From Scylla paramamosain (lineage: Eukaryota; Arthropoda; Malacostraca; Decapoda; Portunidae), in assembly GCF_035594125.1 (NCBI RefSeq), contig NC_087161.1:4450001-4514000 (forward strand): a stretch of DNA of 64,000 bases, in the 5' to 3' direction. Made by a program: the position numbers and the translations under genes. Positions 33,551 through 46,884 of the stretch are shown here, one piece after another; the first letter of the stretch is position 1, and the number at the start of each line of letters is the position of its first letter. The notes beneath the pieces were generated by a model. It worked only from the letters and a program-made list of their open reading frames with translations, was not told the origin of the DNA and did no database searches.

Positions 33551-33635
<85 letters not shown>

Positions 33636-33701
33636 AAAACAAAAAAAGTATGCGTCTATACTTGCATGCACATGTCAACTGTTAAGAACGAGGGCGCGCG
33701 T

Positions 33702-33761
<60 letters not shown>
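33217..33761. repeat. (CA)n - (GA)n - spacer - (CT)n - (CA)n cluster
   Basis: (CA)n 33217-33279, (GA)n 33332-33409, (CT)n 33554-33632, (CA)n 33703-33760. The GA and CT tracts are inverted complements 145 bp apart. Confidence 0.95.
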
Positions 33762-34403
33762 TCAAGCTACATCACTATTATCTCATTATTTTCATTCGTT
33801 TCATTGTCATTGCGCCAATATCACCATTACTCTGTCACGGTCACTTTATCTCCCCAACCTTCATCCTCTCCTCCTCCTCTTCTTCCTCTTCCTCTCCCTC
33901 CTTCTCCTCCTCCTCTCTTCATGACTTCATAACATCCACAGTTTACATCCCTTTACTGTTCAACTTTTTTTTTCCTGTTTTGGTTCATATTTTACGGTTT
34001 CTCTCGGCATTTCTTTATCTGCACTATTTCATTTTGTCTATTTATTCACCTGTTTATTTTATTTATTTTATTTATTCATCTATTTTTTTTTTTTTTTATG
34101 CCATCTTCTTTCTGTGTGAACTGTTTGCAAAATTCATGCACAAATATGTAGTAGTTTTACATTTATAATTAACAACAACGCTTCTATACATGAGAGCACA
34201 GCTAGAGAACACACGTAAGGGCCAATAAGTCTGCTGTTGTTTGTCCTTCTTTTGAAATGGGGAAAAAAAAGTAAAAATAAAACAAATTCCAATTTATTCT
34301 ATCCACAATCACCAACTTCAACAATTCCCATCTCTGTGCACTTCTTGAGCAATTAACACCAATAACAACAACAGCATCAACAACAACAACAACAACAACA
34401 TCA

Positions 34404-34405
34404 TC

Positions 34406-34463
<58 letters not shown>

Positions 34464-34475
34464 TATTTAATATGA

Positions 34476-34513
<38 letters not shown>
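34404..34513. repeat. (AAT)n and (AGT)n microsatellites
   Basis: (AAT)n 34404-34460 followed by (AGT)n 34474-34512. Confidence 0.95.
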
Positions 34514-34959
34514 ATGCATAGATATCACTCATATATGTAGCTCAATGATGCAAGCAGTTATATAACCAATCAGTCGTGATAATCAGACAGTCACTCTTAT
34601 ATAATTGTAAACAAGTGGTAGTATTCTTTTCAATTCATCGACCGAGCCCCTCCCCCCGCCCCCCACAAACATTTATAATACCAAAAATTATCTGTTAACT
34701 ACTACTACTATGTCAAACACTGCCACGACTGATTGAAACTGAGATAAGGGTTTAGTATGACTGCAAAAATCATTCATATTTTTCCTTTCTTTCCTTGAGC
34801 GATTCCCGGGAGCACATCCTTGAACATCAGCGCCTGTCCTCCACGTTTATCAGACGCCGTGCAATTGGTGTTACCAGGGGTTTTCAAGGATGTTTTCATG
34901 GTTCCAGTTACAGCTTGTCAAAGACTCAGTATTCTCCAAAAGACAGCGTTTCTTAACCT

Positions 34960-35935
34960 TGTGCTGGTGTGGGAACACGCCCACACCCTTGCCGCCCACA
35001 TTCCATGGCGCGCGCGCCTTTCCCGAGGGACCTCCGGCTGCCTTGCCTTGCAGCGGTGAGATGGAGTTTTCTTGGCTACTCAACTCCTGCCCACGCGCCC
35101 TGCTCGCCGCCAGCTACTCCATCTACTTTCATCTTCTCTGGGTTATCTGCTAAGCCGTCACCGACGCAAACTACCACGCTACTACACGTCTACGGTGCTT
35201 TCTTCAGATGCTTTCTGGGCCTCTTCCAAAGTTTTTATGCCGAGCCTGCCCCGCCAGCCTGTGCTCATACGAGTTCAAGTCCTTGTTTCAAGTCTGGACT
35301 TTTTAAGCCGTCACCGACGCAGCTCGACTGCTTTCCTGCTGATCCCGTCGTTCCAAGAGTGGATTTCTCAAGCGTCAGTCTCCTGCTGCAAACTGTGGTG
35401 TCTTCTTGTGGCCGCCTCTGCACTCACGTGGGCCATCATGTGCGTTATTAGTGCTGTGCTATAATTTTTGCAGTGTATTGTTATTTTGCAATTTATCTGG
35501 CATAGAAACGCCTTGTTCTCTTGTTTTATGGCCTCTAGTGTTGTCCTAGTTTTCTTGGCCTGTGTTCGCTGTGCTGACGTCACAGTTAGTGTGAGTTTTG
35601 TATCTGGCCACTGTGCTCTCTTTTCTGACGTCTCTGCTATGTCAGTTTCGTGATTCGCCAGTGCGAACTCACTTTTCTGACGTATTTGTTCTGTGAGCCT
35701 TGCGCTTGGCTATAGTGTGGCTATATCATGTGTCTTACACAGATAAGCGCGTATTTATTATGTGAATTGTGTGTTTCAATGTGCTTGCATCATCCCATAT
35801 GTTTTATAGGCATGAGGGCATGCCTAGAAGGGTGACCGAGCATTGTGCTGGTGTGGGGACACACGCCCACACCCTTGCCGCCCACATTCCATGGTGCGCC
35901 TTTTCCCTGGACAGGTGTTCCTCAGGGACAGGGCC
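34960..35935. repeat. Direct repeats of about 65 bp, 885 bp apart
   Basis: TGTGCTGGTGTGGGAACACG followed by CCCACACCCTTGCCGCCCAC and ATTCCATGG at 34960 recurs almost exactly at about 35845. Between them is less repetitive, CG-containing sequence with an 18-bp exact internal repeat (TAAGCCGTCACCGACGCA at 35151 and 35304). This could be the remnant of a small LTR/TRIM-type element or a local duplication; no gag/pol coding is visible. Confidence 0.5.
35524..35700. repeat. 51-52 bp tandem array carrying TGACGT cores
   Basis: TGACGT recurs at 35575, 35626 and 35678 with a 51-52 bp period and similar following text (TCAGTTTCGTG / TTAGTGTGAGTTTTG; GGCCACTGTGC / CGCCAGTGCG). A weaker copy lies just upstream. 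The first core is the full palindrome TGACGTCA at 35575-35582, the consensus CRE bound by CREB/ATF factors. Confidence 0.55.
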
Positions 35936-36061
35936 AAATATGAGGTTTGAACACTCTTTTCCCCGATTAAACTAATGACATTTATAAGCAGATTCTCCCT
36001 GTGTTGTTCCTGCGCTGTATTTTCCCCACCTTTCCCATGCTAAGCTTCGCCCGTGGCCATT

Positions 36062-36264
36062 GTTATGAAACACTTCTGCGCATCACATCCACTACATTCA
36101 GAAAGTTCTAATTGAAAGGATTCTTAAGAGTGTTTTGATGGTTCTAATGACAGATTAACAATATTTCTACATTATTAACAGGTGAAACACTCTTGAGATC
36201 CCGGCTAATCATCTCTGTGGCGTTTGCAAATAGTCGTGGTGAGAGCAAAGAATTCTGAATACGG
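36062..36264 (+). mobile_element. Family E element, near full length
   Basis: Runs from TATGAAACACTTCTGCGC to AGAATTCTGAATACGG with every internal landmark. A partial sister (GGATGTTTTCATGGTTCCAG) is at about 34820-34920. Confidence 0.65.
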
Positions 36265-36518
36265 GCAACGAACATGCACACCACCCATTACTGATTTGTC
36301 GCTCAAGGCCAGTGCACAGTTCCTCCCAGGCTAAGAAGACCCAGAGCAAGTAATACAGCAATGATAAGGAGGGCGGGTCTCACAGAGGGAACTTTTGCAC
36401 ATTTAGAGTAGATGGGTAGGCTTAAGAGGGGAGGGGGAAGAGGAAGACGTGGAGGAGAAGAAAACTTAGCATTATATTTATTATATTATATATTTACTAT
36501 TTTGTAGTAGTTGTTGTT

Positions 36519-36895
<377 letters not shown>

Positions 36896-37033
36896 TCTGT
36901 CGGGGTGTAAGCCGTATTCAGATCTTCTCCTTACAAAGTATATAGAAAACATGCATTTATTGACCTGTCTGGGATTTCCATGACACCCTCGTCCATCTGT
37001 CACTCCTTCCCCAACCAACTCACTAACTGCTAA

Positions 37034-37034
37034 C

Positions 37035-37098
<64 letters not shown>

Positions 37099-37335
37099 GA
37101 AAAGAAGAAGAAGAAGAAGAAGAAGAAGAAGAAGAAGAAGAAGAAGACGTTCTAAGGCTAAAGTGTTTTCTTTCTTTCCTAATTCTTTCTTAGACCGCAT
37201 CTTCACCTTTTATTGTATAACAAGTCCATCTGATGATTGAAGAAAATAGAATATAACTTCTCCTTCTCCTCCTCCTCCTCCTCTTACTACTACTATTACT
37301 ACTACTACTACTACTATTACTACTACTACTACTTT

Positions 37336-37373
<38 letters not shown>

Positions 37374-37541
37374 TCACTACTACTACTACTACTACTACTA
37401 TTATTACTACTACTACTCTCTCTGAAATCGTTATCTCTGGCACGGGTGATGCGCGCAGTGCCAAGCGGTGCCGTGTGGTGACTAGACATGGTGTACCACA
37501 GTGGCCTTCTTATGCGTGGTCAGTGCCTCGGTGTGCAGTGC

Positions 37542-37602
<61 letters not shown>

Positions 37603-37664
37603 TTCATAATTTGGTCAAATCTAAATATTGCGGGAAAAGGATTTCTTTATACAGTTTTCGGTGA

Positions 37665-37747
<83 letters not shown>

Positions 37748-37801
37748 TCTCTTTCTTGTTGCGTGTGTGCTCTGAGGAGGAGGAGGAGGAGGAGGAGGAG
37801 G

Positions 37802-37841
<40 letters not shown>

Positions 37842-37855
37842 AAACAACAACAACA
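37034..37855. repeat. Microsatellite cluster (AAT), (AAG), (TAC), (GA), (CT), (GAG), (AAC)
   Basis: (AAT)n 37034-37096, (AAG)n 37104-37146, (TAC)n 37285-37415, (GA)n 37544-37599, (CT)n 37669-37745, (GAG)n 37773-37800, (AAC)n 37801-37855. GA and CT are again an inverted pair. Confidence 0.95.
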
Positions 37856-38112
37856 TCATCATCAACAAAATATTACCATAACAACTTTACTGACTATTTC
37901 CCAACACCCCTTCCTTCTCCTCCTCCTCCTCCTCCTTCTTCAGCGCCTATCATCTCCTTAAGGTGTTGTACCGTCCTTGCATTTAACCTCCCGCCACAAG
38001 TGCTGCCTCTCCCCGTGACAGCTTCACCCACCAGCACGAGGAGGCGCTGGGTTGAGGATGCTGACCTTCGTGCTTCTTATACAACCCTCTCCAGACAGGC
38101 CATGGATCTCGT

Positions 38113-38114
<2 letters not shown>

Positions 38115-38192
<78 letters not shown>

Positions 38193-38429
38193 CCTTACTG
38201 CGCATTCTAGTTGTGGGTGGTACTAACTCACATACTCACATACACTCATACACACTGCCACAATCATGTTTTTTTTTTTTTTTGTCGTTTCAATTTATAA
38301 TCTTAGTGAGTCTGTAACTTGTTAGAAAATAATTATCAAGATACATTTTAGGTTTATTCTTTAATCTGCGAGGATAATTTGCTGAAATAAAAAAAGAAAA
38401 TAATACAATAACACAATTAGGTAGTAATT

Positions 38430-38504
<75 letters not shown>
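38115..38504. repeat. (CT)n and (GA)n microsatellites in inverted orientation
   Basis: (CT)n 38115-38190 and (GA)n 38431-38503, separated by about 240 bp. Confidence 0.95.
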
Positions 38505-38808
38505 CAATTCTTCTTCAAAATCTCCTTCAATTATCCATAAAACCCACACATTTTCTTTCCTCGTCACCCATTCACGGCTGCTCCACTTGAAGACACACTA
38601 AGGTAGCGTTGAAAAAACAAATAAATAAATAAATAAATAAAATAAAAACAAAAATAAAATCGCTACTAAGAATTCGTAAGACTGAACGGAAGCTGGGACA
38701 GAGCAATGGAGTGTTACTGTATGACTTCAACACCGCCTTGTCCTCAGGAGGGTAAGGGAGTGGCTGGGAGGATTATGGGAGTGTTAAGTACGGTCAATAT
38801 TTGCTGAG

Positions 38809-38844
<36 letters not shown>

Positions 38845-38846
<2 letters not shown>

Positions 38847-39339
38847 GGGGCACCAGTCTCGGGCAACAAAAGAACAAAAAATAAGTAAATAAATAAATAA
38901 ATAAATAGATAAAAGCCCCATTGAGTCGCCAGTCCCTAAATAAAGGTCAAAAGAATCACCCAAATATGGAGGATAAGTGTCTTGAAACCTCTCTCTTGAA
39001 AGTCATAGGAAGGTGGAAATACAGAAGCAGGCAGGGAGTTCCAGAATGTACCAGGAAAGGGATGAATGATAGAGAATACTGGTTAACTTTTGCATTAGAG
39101 AGGTGGACAGAATAGGGGTGAGAGAGAGTAGAAAGTCTTGTGCAGCGAGGCCATGGGAGGAAAGGAGGCACGCAGTTAGCGAGAGCAGAAGAAGAGTTAG
39201 CATGAAAATAGTGATAGAAGATAGCAAGAGATGCAACACTGCGGCGATCAGAGAGAGGCTGAAGACAGTCACTTACAGAAGGGGAGTTGATAAGACAGTG
39301 TGTTTTAAATCTGACTCAACTTTTCTTAGTAAACGACGT

Positions 39340-39406
<67 letters not shown>

Positions 39407-39610
39407 CTCAATTATAAACATGAGCTGGTAAACTCTGGAACTCCCTGTCAGCCTTTGTGTTTCCTCCTACCTTTGCCATGAACTGTTTCAAGAGAAGGTT
39501 TCAAGACACTCCTCAAATTTTGGATTAACCTTTCCACACTACACCTACAGTGGGCATTTTTATACTTCTTCTTCTTCTCCTTTTTTTTCTTTTTTTTCCC
39601 CCTAGACCAG
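38845..39610. mobile_element. Head-to-head pair of family B LINE 3' ends separated by (AC)n
   Basis: 38845-39300 is a - strand family B 3' end; 39425-39610 is a + strand one (CTGGAACTCCCTGTCAGCC, TTTCAAGACACTCC). An (AC)n tract at 39342-39404 lies at the junction. This is the third head-to-head arrangement in the window. Confidence 0.65.
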
Positions 39611-40363
39611 AACACCTCTTGCATTAAAAGGGAGGAAGGCTCGGGAAGGATCGAAACGCAGAAGTAATTAGTTGGGCATTTTCTTCTCTATTTCCTTCCC
39701 ATTGATGATACAAAATCCTCACTAAACGTATCACCAAAAGCATTAAAAAAGAAGAAGAAAAAAAAAATGTACTTGAAAGCCACACTAAAAAAAAAAAAAA
39801 AAAAAAGTAGAGGTAAGATGCTGAGGTGTATGAGGGTGCGCGCGTTAACAGTGACAGGACGGAATCTATACACCACACACAGCAAAGACCACCACAGGAA
39901 GGACTGCATGTAGGAAAGCCACGCCCCTCGAGGATAGCAGGTTTTAAATCACTGGGTAACCATTAATCATATTCACTCTCAGGGGGGATGATGTAGTAGT
40001 GGTTTAATTACTGAGAAACGATCAAGTATATTATGACGTGCTTGTTTGTATGGCTAAGAAAAAAATAAATAAATAGATAGATAAATAAATAAATAAATAA
40101 ATAACGGTCTGCATGTAGTCACGGATTCTGATATATATTTTGTTTCTGATGTTTAAATACACCTTTTTTCATGAACCTAGTATGCATTCTCCCTCAAATA
40201 ACTTCTTTTTTTTCTACTCTGCTACTGTCCACTCTATTTATTATTCATTATCGCTATTATCAAGACAATTTTTAACCACCTGACACGGCAGCAAACTCAC
40301 GATACGGCGACCTAATCAGATGAGGGGGGTAACTAATCTCTCCTTCTCTATCTACCACCATCC

Positions 40364-40660
<297 letters not shown>

Positions 40661-40999
40661 CACTATATACAGCCACACGCACGCAAAACATGACACACTA
40701 TCATCGCTGCTTACATTCACGCGCACTTGAAATATGACACAGTCTGTTGCCACTATCTACAGTCACACGCACGCAAAACATAACTCTATTGTCACTATCT
40801 ACATTCACATACACGCAAAACACGAGAAAAATCAATATTAGCATTTATTTATTTATTTATTTTATCTTTTTTATTTATCTATTTTATTTTATTTATTCAT
40901 TTTATTTATTTATTTATTTTTTTTTTTTTTTGTACAATTTTCGTCTACTACATTCAAAACACTCGTAATGAAGCGTTCTGTGTAATGACAGAGGTAGGA

Positions 41000-43070
41000 A
41001 GCTTCAGATACGTGTATATGCGTCCCTTAATAAAATCATACTAAACTAAACACACAAACATTTTCCTCACGATTTTGCCTTACACAAGTCTTAAAAGCTT
41101 GAAAAGTGTGCTTCAAAAAAAAAAAAAAAATGAAAAGGCATCTACGTAAATCATTCTCAAATATGATCTTTATTGTTTTATTTATTTTCGTTACATTTCA
41201 CTTTATTTCTCAGCTAACTAAAAGTATTATTTTTTTTCACTGCTATATATAACAACTCACAGCATCAAAAAATCACTGTGTAAAATCTCTCTAAACATCA
41301 AAAGAAAGAAGGGGGATTAAAACAATGGATTTTCCAAAGTGTAAACAATATAGCGTCTAGGTGCGGCTATTAAACACGAATAAACATCTCACAGTGGGCT
41401 GCGATTAAAGGAAAACGGCCCAGAAGCAATGCGTTGCGTCACTTACCTGAGGTGCACCGTGTCAAGGCCTACACATGTGTGCCGGGGCTGCCCATACCCA
41501 AGATTACAGGCAAAACGATCAACACGAAAACTCAGATACCGGTGATTACAGGTACTCAGACACCAGTGATTACAGGTACTCAGGCAGACAGGTGATAGTA
41601 TCGGTATCACGTTTACGATTAAAAAGATGAATTAATGAATTTGTGCCTCACCTGCCCGTTATTTGCGTCACGTTGGCCTTGGCATAGCGTGCAGTGGTCA
41701 CGTGGGGGTTCACAATCAAGGTTTACCCAGCTGGTCCGGCCACCGTCACCACCACAACACTGCCTAGTCTTGCCTTGCCGCGCTGTGCAGTGCCTTGCCG
41801 CGTCGTCTGCTTATTTATGTTGCCAGATGTTGCAAAGAAAATATCAGAAGATTCTTGCTCCTCTTTCCATTCCCTTTCTTAACCCACCCATTTCCTTTTC
41901 TGAATTAATTATTCTTACTCATTCCTTCTTCTGCTCTCTTCTCTTTCTTCCTATCTTTTCTTTCCCCTTAAAATCTTAATCTTGTCGCTTGATCTCGCCT
42001 TCTTTCTCACGTTTACCCCCTTTTTTATTCTCTCAAGTTTTCTAGTTTCATGTTATTCATTCTTATATCCCTTTCCTACCATTGCATATTTAATCATTCC
42101 TTAATCATTTGGGTTCTCTTATCCCCTGTACACACTAGTATTCTTGTAGCAGTTTATTGTAAAAGTATGAACAAGATTGTCTATAAATTTCTGTAGAAGA
42201 GAGTATAAATTCGGGAGATTCTTGTATAGCCTTATTACATATCTTGCTTATTCGCAGGTACTTGTGTTAAAGCATATATAGTGAAAAATAACATAATAAA
42301 AATGCAGTATTTTTCGTGTAATAAGACTGTACTAAAAGAATTGCTCGATTAATCCGGAGATGTAACATAATTTCTGTAGATTTACGGATATCTACGAGGA
42401 TCTGGCAACACTGCCTTACTCTGAGGAATATCCTTGATCTTGTTTCGTATTATGACACTATATTGACTATAATGTCATAATTTAGCATGTTACATTTGAG
42501 AAGTAGCTATCTTTGATATCTTTGATATCTTTATATCTCTGAACCTCTTTCACGCTTCATCATGTTTACACTTTTGTTTGTTATCAATCCCTGCTTTTCA
42601 TCAGTTAATTATTGTTCTAATTTCTTTTCTGCTCACAAAACTGATCCCGAGGAAAAATATAGTACTGTTCATTAATATTTTCCTTGTATTTTAAGATTGA
42701 TTACTTTACCTTAGACTGATCATTTACAAGATTATTTGTATTATTTTCCTCACGAGTTCTCTCAACTGCTGTGGTGCCAAATGTACGAAAAAGTAGCTGT
42801 AGATACTGCAGATTATATAACTATTATAAATCATATACACTGAATGTATAAGTAATGTACATAAGTCTGGAGAATCATTGACCTAGCTAGGGAGCTTTAC
42901 ACCATGTGTAATGTGCCAGAAGAATGCCAGACGACACAGGTAGTGGAAAGGGAGGTGAGGAATGGAAATTACCAATACTTTTAAATTTATGACAGTAAGT
43001 TCACTTACAAATAAAGAATAGTATGAATAAACCACATTTTAATATGCACTGATCCGTCTCTCAACACAAT
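41000..43070. other. Relatively unique intergenic stretch
   Basis: No gene recognised. It contains a perfect consensus splice donor on the - strand (CAG|GTAAGT, reverse complement of 41441-41449) and, at 42399-42414, a 16-mer GATCTGGCAACACTGC that recurs at 43476-43491. Both might mark unannotated promoter or 5' exon sequence. Confidence 0.3.
41529..41595. repeat. Short tandem repeat, unit about 24 bp
   Basis: ACTCAGATACCGGTGATTAC then ACTCAGACACCAGTGATTAC, then a partial third unit ACTCAGGCAGACAGG. Confidence 0.55.
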
Positions 43071-43077
43071 ACAGTAC

Positions 43078-43456
43078 CATATTCTGAGACACTTCTGTCC
43101 CACACATCTACTATATTCAAAAGTCTGTAGTTGAAGTGATACTAGTTTTTAAGATTGTTTTTTTTTTTATTGTTATAATGACAGATTAACAAGATTTATA
43201 TATTCGTAACAGGAGAAACACCCTTGAGAACCCGATTATCATCTTTGCGGCCTTTGAAAATAATTGCGGTGAGAGATTATTATAAATCAGTTTCAGAATA
43301 CGGGTTTATAATAAGTGACGCGGGCATCTAAGGATGTTTTTACGGTTCTGATGACAGACTAACAAGATATCTATGTGAGTAATAGGAGAAACACTATTGA
43401 AAACTCTAATAATCATCTATGTGGCCTTTAAAGATAGTCGCGGTGAGAGAGCAATG
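43078..43456 (+). mobile_element. Tandem pair of family E elements
   Basis: A near-complete copy at 43078-43302 (ATATTCTGAGACACTTCTG to CAGTTTCAGAATACGGG) is followed directly by a second lacking its left end (43303-43456; GGATGTTTTTACGGTTCTG to GTCGCGGTGAGAGAGC). Confidence 0.6.
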
Positions 43457-46130
43457 ATAATTGTGCGGGATGGCAGATCTGGCAACACTGCATCACGTGA
43501 GGTAAACAAACACGCTCAGGTAAAATTTTTCTGTCCCTTTATTATTCCCCTTTTCCACAAATGTCACGTGTTTATCTTACCCACACCTGAGTTGGGAATG
43601 CTAAGGCTGCATGCACGTCCCTCCAGCAGGCAGGTATGAGGTGTTAGTAAGCCGTAGTGATAAGAGACACGCCTCTCTTAACACTGGCAGGATGTAGGGA
43701 ATGTAATATGATCCGTGGAAAGGTCTGCTCGTCTTAGTTTCTCTTGGTTGGGGATGCAGGGCGATTTTCGTCGTGTGGTGTGAGGGAGGGACGTGCAGTG
43801 TGATGTGAAGCGTGGTGCTTGTGGTTGTCTCCCCCACAGTACCAGCCACCCAGTTCGTGTGTTGTGTTTTCAGTGTTTAGGTGTGTTGCTTGAGTGTTGC
43901 ACGTTTCTACTTTTTGATAACAGTGAAATAATGCCAGCGGTTTCGTCTTAAGGGTAGGTTCATGTTAATGCAGTTTATTTTTTTATTTATTTTTTTTTTC
44001 TTATTTTACATTTTTTTTCACTGCTGATCTCTTCCTTGTGTAGATCGCAACTTGAAAAAAAGTGTCATATTTTGCTCGGAAATTAATAGGTAATCACTTA
44101 TCAGGAAATTGGTATAGTAAAAATGGTAAATTTATAGTTTAAGCCAATGTCCCCAATCTCTACCCACGGCCCCCCAATCCCTCAAGCAAGCTTGGGGGCC
44201 TGTGGGAAACCTAACCTAACCTAACCTGCCTGCGCAGCTTATGGGTACTTATAGAGACTTCCTATTGGTGCAACTCGTGGTGTTAAGTGGTGGTAGCACG
44301 TGATTGGCCCGAGGAATTATAGACACAGTGATCCTATCCAGCAGCTACCCACAATTCAAAGCATTAAACAACTGAAGTTCAGGCAACAATACACCATTTA
44401 TGTTTACCTGTGGACTTAGAAAAAGTTGAGAGCGCTGTGCATTCCCAGGCCTATTGTGGCGTTATTATTAATTTCCGACAAGTAGTGTAATCATTAGAAA
44501 TGATGTGAATAGTGAGAAGAACAAAATGAGGTAGGTTATTACCACATAGTGTGTAATGGCTTAAACTATAATAAAACCGTAAAAATATTTCCATAATACA
44601 GTTAGACTTTTCTCCCATTAACCCTTCCTCTGCTGGTCATTTATCTTGTCCATTTTTCCCCTGTACCTGTTCCTTCCCATATATTTCTCCCTGACTTATT
44701 CTTCCATAGTTTATTTTCCTCTCAAGACAAAATCATCCTGTCTTCTTACTCTTTCATGGACATTTTTCTCCTTCTGGCATTTCCCTCCTGACTTATTCTT
44801 CCATGGATATTTTGCCTGCCACACATTTTGCACTTAAATTATTCTCCCTCAAACATTCCAGCTTCCTTGACATTGTACACCCCATTTTTCCTCTTTTAAC
44901 CTAATCTCGTGTAACCTGAACCATCAGACAATACTGGCATAGTCTGTGTATCATTACATTAGTACAGTGGTGTCACATATATCCACGAGAGAATCTGTCA
45001 AAGTAAAAGTGAGTAAGTGGGAGTATGACCATGCACCATTTTGATGACAGATTTTCAGGTTATCAAAGGATATAGATACAGAGGTCTTAATTTGATCAAA
45101 AAAGTTAGATAATATTAGAAAATGAAGGAAACAGGAAAAAGCTGTCAGGTCTGCACATAGCAGTCCCAGTATAAATTCTACATCTCACTCAAAATCTTAT
45201 GAGAGAGGCAATCTTCAAAAATTCTTTTACATTGTTGTTATTAGATAATGATGAGTAAAGTTAAGATTGATATTGCTCTTAATAGATCTAAGAGACAGAT
45301 ACAACCATACTTATCTGATGTGTACTGTATGAAACAACATATTTTAAGGAAGTAAAATGGAGGAAATGAAAGAGTTGTGGGCTCTGCTATGTGAACAAAG
45401 AATGATGGAGAGGAACCAAACCCATCCGTTATGTACTGTATGAAACAACAAATATTTCAAGAAGGTAGAATGGAGGAAATGAAGGAGTTGTGGGGACTAT
45501 TATGTGAACAAAGAATGATGGAGAGGAGGACCATGAGGATGATGGAAGGATAAGGTAAAGGAAGCAAACATGTGAAAGAAGCACTAGTAGAGGAAGAGGG
45601 ACTGAGGGAAGAGGGGTGTTTGGATAAGAAAAGGTGGAGGTTCTCTGCCATGGTCACCCACTTTGGAAAGAGAGACAGAGATGCAGGAAGGCTAAGCAAC
45701 ACTGCTTGAGTCGGTGAGGACCAGTGTGCCAACAGATTAGTCACACACTTAAACATGAAGTCTAAAATTAATTCAACTTAGTGGGTGTGCTGTGTTGATG
45801 ATGTAGTGATGCTGTGGTGCTCTGTGGTGTTACTTTTCTGGTGTGTGATGAATTGAGGGCACTGACATGATACTGTGGTGTAGTATGGTGTGGTGGTCAT
45901 GGGAGCTGCAGTGAATGTGTATGGTGAATGTGTATGGTGTAAGGTGTCATCAGTAACAGAGGAATATGCATCTGTTTTTCTCTCTGTAAAGGAAACTAAG
46001 GATTCAAAAGGAATGGGGAAAAACTTATGTAATTATTGTTCCCCTAAAGCAATGACAGAAAAGTGTCATTATCACACTTGTCACTTTTGTTATTATGATG
46101 TGTTCTCAAAATTGGTTACAGTTTAAGTCA
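43457..46130. other. Intergenic sequence with possible promoter-like patches
   Basis: A CACGTG next to an inverted CCAAT box (ATTGG) near 44297-44306 and several CpGs around 43470-43860 are suggestive only. No exon was recognised. Confidence 0.25.
45318..45535. repeat. 111-bp tandem duplication
   Basis: TGTACTGTATGAAACAACA at 45321 recurs at 45432, with GGAGGAAATGAA.GAGTTGTGG and TGTGAACAAAGAATGATGGA in both. On the + strand both copies encode MEEMKELW.LLCEQRMMER, each ending at a stop, so this may be a decayed coding repeat. Confidence 0.6.
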
Positions 46131-46141
46131 TAGGAAGATGG

Positions 46142-46325
46142 CGAGAGAGAGAGAGAGAGAGAGGGGGGGGAATTTTAGTTTTGTGTGGTTTTGGTGTGTT
46201 GTATATACTGTAATGGAATTAGCATGGGAATTGTGGTGGTATTGCTGTGTTGTTATTGCTGCAGGTTTGCTTTATTGAACTGTTTGAGTTGTTCTGCTGG
46301 ACGAAGGTTATGGTGGTGTTGCAGT

Positions 46326-46380
<55 letters not shown>

Positions 46381-46435
46381 TTGACTGATTGAGTGACTGA
46401 TTGGTTGCCTGATTTTAGACACTTAGCACTATATC

Positions 46436-46509
<74 letters not shown>

Positions 46510-46644
46510 ATAACATTCCTTGACATTGCTTTGGGAGAACAGCTTAGATGAGTAAGCAAGTCTGGGTAGCATCACCACTACCACCACCACTAGTACTTCT
46601 AAGGGTCATGAGTCCCTGTAGTGGTGAGGGAAGTTAGAGTGTGA

Positions 46645-46715
<71 letters not shown>
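46142..46715. repeat. Four (GA)n microsatellites in series
   Basis: (GA)n at 46142-46161, 46328-46376, 46438-46507 and 46646-46715 with unrelated spacers. Confidence 0.95.
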
Positions 46716-46716
<1 letters not shown>

Positions 46717-46884
46717 CAGTGGGTGAACAACAATGATGATGTGGCACCTTCCTTATAGATCAGAGCGACATAGCGATTCAAAACTTTTCTTTATCTCCTT
46801 ACGTAACATTGCATTGAATTTCCCTGCTATTCTCATTCCTGTCATGGTGTTTAGCAGATGTTGTGTATCCATCTATGTATTAAC

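Noticed and set aside
34820..35464. Overlapping + strand frames of 79-160 aa
   Set aside because: Three frames are open simultaneously in GC-rich repeat-containing DNA and none shows a recognisable domain.
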